A stretch of DNA of 10,622 bases from Candidatus Latescibacterota bacterium (GTDB taxonomy: Bacteria; Latescibacterota; UBA2968; GCA-2709665). A program made the translations under genes and the position numbers. How positions within the stretch are numbered: position 1 is the first letter of the stretch; every line of letters starts with the position of its first letter. Below, piece by piece: positions 6,579-10,622 of the stretch. The stretch is from positions 1 to 10,622 of the forward strand of contig JASLMQ010000381.1 in the NCBI GenBank assembly GCA_030746455.1. Reading direction: 5' to 3'. The notes beneath the pieces are model-generated. The model was given only the letters and a program-made list of their open reading frames with translations, had not been told where the DNA came from and did no database searches.

Positions 6579-7658
6579 TTGCCAACATTCGCACCCGATG
6601 CGTTGCGTGAGGTGGGGTACGAGCTGTTCCAGGCTGCGGGGTGCCGGGATGCTGATGCCCGGGCCGTGGTGGACCATCTGGTCGAGTCGAGTCTGTTCGG
6701 GCACGACTCCCACGGTGCCATCCGCTTCTACGAGTACGTGCGATCGGTGCGGGAGGGACGGTTCAACCCCGCAGCCTCGCCAGAGATCGTGCAGGAACAC
6801 CCATGCGCGGCCGTGGTGGACGGCGGCGGCGCGATGGGTCAGGTTGGGGCGACCTTTGCGACGAACCTGGCGATGAAGAAGGCGAGCGAGCACGGCGTGG
6901 CCACGGTGACGCTTAGGAACACGAGCCACGTGGGCCGCGCGGGCGCCTATCCACTGAAGGCCGCTCGGGAGGGTATGTTGGGTCTTATCTTCGTGAACGC
7001 GGGCCGAGAGGGCTACAAGGTAGCGCCCTTCGGAGCGATCGAAGGCCGCCTGAGTACCGATCCGATCGGGTTCGCGGCGCCCAGGCGTGAGGCGGACCCC
7101 ATCCTGGTGGATATGACGACTTCGGTGGTTGCCGACGGGAAGATCCGGGTGGCCATCAACCAGGAGAAGTCGATCCCCGAGGGGTGGGGCATCGATTCGG
7201 AGGGAAACCCGACCACCGATCCGAAGCGCGTGCGGATGGACCCGATGGGGGCGCTGCTGCCGCTGGGCGGCGTGGTGGCGTACAAGGGGACCGCGCTGAC
7301 GCTGATCGTCGAGATCCTCGGCGGGGCGCTGAGCGGAGAGGGATGCGCGTCTCCCGCACAGGAGATGGTGAGCAACGGGGTGTGCCTCACGGCCTACCAC
7401 ATCGAGCATTTCAGGGAGATCGGGGCGTTCTACGATGAGCTGGAGGACCTGATTGCCCACATGAAGTCGGCGCGTACGGCGCCCGGTGTGGATGAGATCC
7501 TGCTGCCGGGAGAGCCCGAGTTCCGGTGCGCAAGGCAGCGGGGACGCGATGGGATCGAGGTGGATGAGACGACGTGGGAAGCAATATGCGGAGAGGCACG
7601 GAAGCACGGAGTCGACACGGAAAACTGGGCAGAGAAGGCATTGAGAATTGAGAATTGA
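6579..7658 (+). CDS. Malate/L-lactate dehydrogenase (Ldh2/YiaK) family oxidoreductase, 359 aa
   Basis: This belongs to the NAD(P)H-dependent Ldh2 superfamily, which reduces 2-keto acids or related keto groups. Members include malate, ureidoglycolate, sulfolactate and 2,3-diketo-L-gulonate (YiaK) enzymes. Visible motifs are GHDSHG at 41-46 (His45 is the expected catalytic histidine), VVDGGGAMGQV, NTSHVGRAGAYPLKAA and STDPIGFAAPR. Also visible are VDMTTSVVADGKI and a C-terminal region with LPGEPE before the final helix. Length is normal. It starts 37 bp after the kinase stop, so the two are probably co-transcribed. The last 14 or so residues (DTENWAEKALRIEN) extend past the usual family end and are encoded by repeat-like DNA. 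The substrate is not decidable. The kinase neighbour suggests sugar-acid metabolism, comparable to YiaK with the L-xylulose kinase LyxK in the E. coli yia operon. Confidence 0.85.
   Translation: MPTFAPDALREVGYELFQAAGCRDADARAVVDHLVESSLFGHDSHGAIRFYEYVRSVREGRFNPAASPEIVQEHPCAAVVDGGGAMGQVGATFATNLAMKKASEHGVATVTLRNTSHVGRAGAYPLKAAREGMLGLIFVNAGREGYKVAPFGAIEGRLSTDPIGFAAPRREADPILVDMTTSVVADGKIRVAINQEKSIPEGWGIDSEGNPTTDPKRVRMDPMGALLPLGGVVAYKGTALTLIVEILGGALSGEGCASPAQEMVSNGVCLTAYHIEHFREIGAFYDELEDLIAHMKSARTAPGVDEILLPGEPEFRCARQRGRDGIEVDETTWEAICGEARKHGVDTENWAEKALRIEN
7596..7640 (+). repeat. Repeat-like DNA inside the dehydrogenase 3' end
   Basis: CACGGA occurs at 7597, 7605 and 7616 at uneven spacing. It is followed by GGCAGAGAAGGCA at 7628-7640, which matches the intergenic GGCAGAA family at 4909-4946. 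This leads directly into the TTGAGAA heptamers. The stretch is translated as the C-terminal tail of the dehydrogenase. Confidence 0.5.
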
Positions 7659-7661
7659 GAA
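7641..7661 (+). repeat. Perfect 7-bp tandem repeat TTGAGAA x3, spanning the stop codon
   Basis: Three exact copies of TTGAGAA sit at 7641-7647, 7648-7654 and 7655-7661. The stop codon TGA (7656-7658) of the dehydrogenase lies inside the third copy. Because the unit contains TGA and seven is not a multiple of three, three copies place a stop in every forward frame. A partial unit (ATGGGTG) follows. Confidence 0.9.
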
Positions 7662-7782
7662 ATGGGTGGCGGGCTGGGGAGGGAGCTCCCAGGAGTCGGT
7701 GTACAGGTCAGGCTGAGTGGTCCTCTGCAATAGCCTTGAGTCGCCTGCAGATCGAGAGCCTCATCCAGTAGACAGGGCCGGG
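7659..7782. other. Convergent intergenic region, 124 bp
   Basis: The plus-strand and minus-strand units converge here. After the TTGAGAA repeat there is a perfect 10-bp palindrome GGGAGCTCCC at 7681-7690 within a G-rich stretch. CTGGG (7675-7679) and CCCAG (7688-7692) can also pair around it. These are the only candidates I see for transcript ends, and neither has a T-tract. No gene is supported. Confidence 0.5.
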
Positions 7783-9978
7783 TCAGGGATCGTAGTCCGT
7801 GGGTGACTGGCCCTTCTCGAACTGCATGGCGTCGACGTAGACCGTGGCACTCTGGTCGGCGGGGACCAGGACCCCCACCGAATGCCACTTGGGCAGGCCG
7901 GGGATGAGCGTGCCCGCTTCCCAGTAGCGCTTCCACTCGGTTGTCAACGTGATGTCCTTGTACCCGAAGGTCGGCTCGGGTACCCGCCAACCGAAGCCCA
8001 GGAACCGGACCGTGACCCCGTCGCGGTCCGCTCGCATGTACGCCGACAGGACGAAGCCCGTGGACTCCTCGAGATCAGGAGAGCAGGCGGCGTAGACCCT
8101 CTCCTGCCGCGACCCTGAGTTGATCTTGAGGCATGTCGTTCCTTCGAACGCCTGCTCCGAGTCCAGACTGCAGCCGTCCGAGAACAGGTAGTAGTCCGGC
8201 CAGTTCGGGAAGGCGGCCTCCTCGAACCCGGGATTGCGAAGCAGGTTGCGTTTGCCCGGCCGCCCTGTGTCTGGATGCCCCGGCGCCCCGTAGACAGGGT
8301 CAGTCTCCTCGGGATGGGCGACGGTTGTGACGGTGATCTCGACCGGGTCGTCGATCTCGACCCCGGTGACGAGGGTATAGGCGCGCGTATCCATGAATCC
8401 AAGGCGATCGCCAAAGCTGCCGTTTTGCACGGGATGCTCTCTGTCCGAGAAGAGGCGACCTGCCGTGCTGACCTCGCCCAGGCCCGCGATCCAGTAGGTG
8501 GCGTCCACAGGGCAGTAGCGGGTGTTGGCTGCGAGGAGCACGTAGCCACCCGCGGGGTTCCGCCGCAAGGAGACCTGCACATCGGGAAGCTGGTCGTTCT
8601 CCAAATCGAATTCACCTGGCGAATAGCGCACGGTCTGTGGGAGATCCGGCGTGACGGCGATCGGACCGAGGACGGCCATCTGACGGGCAAGCGCCCTGTG
8701 TGCTTCGTACGACTCCTGGGTTTTGAAGGGCCAACGGAAATAGGTGATGGCCTTGGCCCCGTGGATGATCGCCAGGTAGGTCTGGCAAGACTGTTCTTTG
8801 GGGAGGATCGCGCGCTTCCGGATGCCGCTGTAGTACTCGGCCATTGGTACGCTCCAGGTGACTTGCCGCCTGGAGGCAGCACGTCTGTCCGTGAGGACCG
8901 TGATCCTGGAGACGTAATTGACCGTACCTCGCCTTCCGCCGTCTGCGGGGACCCAGTAGGGATCCGTACCGAGAACGTCCATCCAGTCCACGTACTCGTC
9001 TCCATCGGGAACGTGAGACGAGTAGACCACGTAGCAGGGGTGGTAGCCGTCGGCGTCGTAGACCTGCCGATAGAGTGGCCTCCCATAGGCCTCGCTCAGA
9101 TCGATGGGCTCATCGAAAAGGAAGTAGCCCAGAAGGCTCGGGTGGTCCTTCGTGCGGGCGATCGCGTCGGCGATCCGAGCTTCGTTTCCCGTGTAGTACT
9201 GACCGTAGAGACGTGCCCTGATTTCGGGTGCGACCTTCTTCAACTCTCCGTCGAATACGAGCGCCGCATTGACTTTCTTCGGTGACACCTGGCGGAAGGC
9301 ATGCTTGCTCCGATCCTCAGCCTTCTCGCTCAGGTCCAGGCCGGCCAGGTCCGGGTCCATGGAGGCACAGAACTCGCCCAGGCGGACGATCGTCAGTATT
9401 CCGTGCTTCTCGGCGTTCTGCACATACTCGGACGCTCGCCCCGGATTGCCACGCGCCCGCCAGGTGTGCAAGGTATTGTAGCCGATCTCGGCGGCGCTCT
9501 CGAAGTCCGCCGCCGTTCCGGGCGACATGATCCCGTAGGGGAAGAAGGGCTCCCCATCACGGAGCACGATTCTGTTGATCCGGTCGATCTTCCATTCGCA
9601 CCCGGGCTTGGGCGGATGCTTGACCAGGGTCAGGTCCTGCGAATCACCCTCGCCATTTCCTGGAGTTGAGACTGAGACGGTCAGGTTGTGCGTGCCGGCC
9701 GACCAGGAATGGATCTGGACGGGGAGCTGCAGGCCTCCCTCGGCCACGGATCCGCGAGCGAGGAGATTGCCGTCCTGAGCCCGAACGATGACCTCCGTAC
9801 TTGCCGTCGCTCCCAGAGGGGGCTCAAGCTGGCACACGATGATGGCTGAATCCTCCGTGGTGTAGTATGAGCGATCCAGGTACGCAGAGAAGCCACCTGA
9901 TGCGGGGGCGGATTCAGCGAATCTCGAGAATGACAAGAGCAACAGAAACATGGCGAGTGCCGCTACAAGCGTGGTCAT
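7783..9978 (-). CDS. Secreted glycoside-hydrolase-like TIM-barrel protein with C-terminal carbohydrate-binding-like domain, 731 aa
   Basis: The N-terminus MTTLVAALAMFLLLLSFSRF with cleavage near AESA-PA (about residue 24) reads as a signal peptide, though it lacks the usual positive charge. A beta-sandwich region covers about 25-125. The barrel starts at RDGEPFFPYGIM (around 140-150), typical of clan-A glycoside hydrolase-like proteins of planctomycete-type genomes. It continues through YNTLHTW, YFLFDEPIDL (Glu290, a candidate acid/base), VLGTDPYW and AITYFRWPF to about 440. A beta-rich linker follows, then NLLRNPGFEE at about 575 opens a jelly-roll domain like CBM4/9 that runs to the end. 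No numbered GH family can be assigned from this; it could be a binding protein or an enzyme. ATG 9978 follows GGAGA with six bases between, and an in-frame TAA lies two codons upstream, which fixes the start. Confidence 0.75.
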   Translation of the reverse strand: MTTLVAALAMFLLLLSFSRFAESAPASGGFSAYLDRSYYTTEDSAIIVCQLEPPLGATASTEVIVRAQDGNLLARGSVAEGGLQLPVQIHSWSAGTHNLTVSVSTPGNGEGDSQDLTLVKHPPKPGCEWKIDRINRIVLRDGEPFFPYGIMSPGTAADFESAAEIGYNTLHTWRARGNPGRASEYVQNAEKHGILTIVRLGEFCASMDPDLAGLDLSEKAEDRSKHAFRQVSPKKVNAALVFDGELKKVAPEIRARLYGQYYTGNEARIADAIARTKDHPSLLGYFLFDEPIDLSEAYGRPLYRQVYDADGYHPCYVVYSSHVPDGDEYVDWMDVLGTDPYWVPADGGRRGTVNYVSRITVLTDRRAASRRQVTWSVPMAEYYSGIRKRAILPKEQSCQTYLAIIHGAKAITYFRWPFKTQESYEAHRALARQMAVLGPIAVTPDLPQTVRYSPGEFDLENDQLPDVQVSLRRNPAGGYVLLAANTRYCPVDATYWIAGLGEVSTAGRLFSDREHPVQNGSFGDRLGFMDTRAYTLVTGVEIDDPVEITVTTVAHPEETDPVYGAPGHPDTGRPGKRNLLRNPGFEEAAFPNWPDYYLFSDGCSLDSEQAFEGTTCLKINSGSRQERVYAACSPDLEESTGFVLSAYMRADRDGVTVRFLGFGWRVPEPTFGYKDITLTTEWKRYWEAGTLIPGLPKWHSVGVLVPADQSATVYVDAMQFEKGQSPTDYDP

Positions 9979-10045
9979 ACGTTATCTCCAGCGTTGAGTA
10001 CTGTGTTGGGCCACTGAGGCGCATGACCCGATCGGGGGCGGGCCC
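9979..10045. other. Short spacer between the two minus-strand genes
   Basis: The 67 bases hold the ribosome site of the downstream gene. A GC-rich inverted repeat (GGGGC-GG-GCCCC, 10035-10046) lies right at the end of the membrane-protein gene. Without a T-tract on the minus strand it is unlikely to stop transcription, so I treat the two genes as one unit. Confidence 0.4.
9985..9989 (-). promoter_or_regulatory. Shine-Dalgarno site of the secreted barrel protein
   Basis: On the minus strand GGAGA precedes ATG 9978 by six bases. Together with the in-frame stop TAA just upstream of the ATG, it leaves no doubt about the start. Confidence 0.7.
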
Positions 10046-10622
10046 CTACCACCCATGCGTCCAGTGGCCTTCGCCAGGGAACCAGATGGTGTCCACTATC
10101 GATGATACACCCACTCCTGCAACGTAGCCGACGACGAGGCCGAAGAAAAAGGGGCGCCCGCGATGGTAGAGCCCGATGCCGCCCAGGCGGAGGATGAGGA
10201 GCTTGGCAGACCAGGTGAGGAACATACAGAAGGCGTAGATCCTCGATCCCGACGTCGTCTGGAATGCGAGTCCGAGAGGGTGGAGCGGCCACCACGTGAA
10301 TCTGTTGCGCAAGACCATCAGGGCGGCGGCCTCGAGCGCGCCCAGGATCCAGACGACGACCTTGGCCGAGTCGAACACGGTCTTGTTGGACCCGATGATG
10401 GAGGACACGATGTTGTCGTAGGTCCGCACGTTGCCTCCCTGGAAGCCGGTGAGGCCCAGGTTCTGGCCCGCCTGCGCGTAGCCCAGGTAGATGATGAAGA
10501 TGCAGGATCCCAGGAATCCCGAGGCGAAGGCGAGCAAGGCGATCCAGAAGACCCTGTCCCTTCCTTTGGCGACCGATCCGAGGAGCTTGAGGTGATGGGG
10601 CAGTGCGGGCCACGCGGGAATC
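10046..10622 (-). CDS. Large membrane protein, DUF6785/DUF6784-like, C-terminal part (5' end outside window)
   Basis: On the minus strand the frame is open from the right edge to TAG at 10048-10046, giving about 191 C-terminal residues. A TTG at 10537 is an internal codon, not the start, because coding sequence (PHHLKLLGSVAKGRDRVFW) continues upstream to the edge. Hydrophobic spans alternate with the motifs RFTWWPLHPLGLAF, SAKLLILRLGGIGLYHRG and RPFFFGLVVGYVAG. From memory, these resemble the C-terminal DUF6784 domain of large DUF6785 membrane proteins, which have an oligopeptide-transporter-like look in planctomycete- and armatimonadete-type genomes. The gene precedes the secreted barrel/CBM protein by 67 bp, suggesting shared transcription and a role in glycan handling or uptake. 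The function of the family is not established, and I am only moderately sure of the family name. Confidence 0.6.
   Translation of the reverse strand, partial: IPAWPALPHHLKLLGSVAKGRDRVFWIALLAFASGFLGSCIFIIYLGYAQAGQNLGLTGFQGGNVRTYDNIVSSIIGSNKTVFDSAKVVVWILGALEAAALMVLRNRFTWWPLHPLGLAFQTTSGSRIYAFCMFLTWSAKLLILRLGGIGLYHRGRPFFFGLVVGYVAGVGVSSIVDTIWFPGEGHWTHGW

Noticed and set aside
7675..7692. Intrinsic terminator between the convergent genes
   Set aside because: The pairing around GGGAGCTCCC is possible, but no T-tract follows on either strand, so I list it only as part of the intergenic description.
8275..9285. Plus-strand frame of 336 codons inside the secreted barrel gene
   Set aside because: It is antisense to a gene with a signal peptide, barrel motifs and a C-terminal binding-like domain. 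It has no domain of its own.

Overview
The window is GC-rich (about 60-65% by eye) bacterial DNA packed with protein genes. It has no rRNA, tRNA, transposase or CRISPR array. The gene types are two heparinase II/III-fold lyases, a sugar kinase, a malate/lactate-dehydrogenase-type oxidoreductase, a secreted TIM-barrel glycosidase-like protein with a C-terminal carbohydrate-binding-like domain, and a large membrane protein resembling the DUF6785/DUF6784 group. This mix suggests a polysaccharide-degrading bacterium with a large genome, of the Planctomycetota / Latescibacterota / Hydrogenedentota / Armatimonadota kind. The placement is inferred from gene content only. Heptamer repeats between genes would also suit Chloroflexota or cyanobacteria, although the gene set suits them less.

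Plus strand, 1-7658: the 3' part of a heparinase II/III-like gene (1-1173) overlaps by ATGA a second, highly diverged heparinase II/III-like gene (1170-3884) that carries an N-terminal pair of CxxC motifs. A 178-bp gap with heptamer repeats in two opposite orientations follows. Next come a polytopic membrane protein with a clear internal duplication (4063-4857), a 118-bp gap with a second heptamer family, a xylulokinase that resembles animal XYLB (4976-6541), and 37 bp later an Ldh2/YiaK-type dehydrogenase with a TTG start (6579-7658). A third heptamer family straddles the stop codon of that last gene.

Minus strand, 10622-7783: the 3' end of a membrane-protein gene (10046 to the right edge) is followed 67 bp downstream by a signal-peptide-bearing glycoside-hydrolase-like gene (9978-7783). 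This unit converges on the plus-strand unit at 7659-7782.

Taken together, I read this as a carbohydrate catabolic neighbourhood. The secreted barrel/CBM protein and the large membrane protein would handle and perhaps import glycans. The two lyases, at least one apparently cytoplasmic, would cleave uronate-containing oligosaccharides. The dehydrogenase and the ketose kinase would carry the resulting keto-sugar towards the pentose phosphate pathway. The pathway is inference; the families are supported by sequence motifs. The most unusual items are four degenerate repeat families, three of them with a 7-bp period, confined to the longer gaps and to one gene tail. The duplicated membrane protein of unknown family and the XYLB-like kinase come next.
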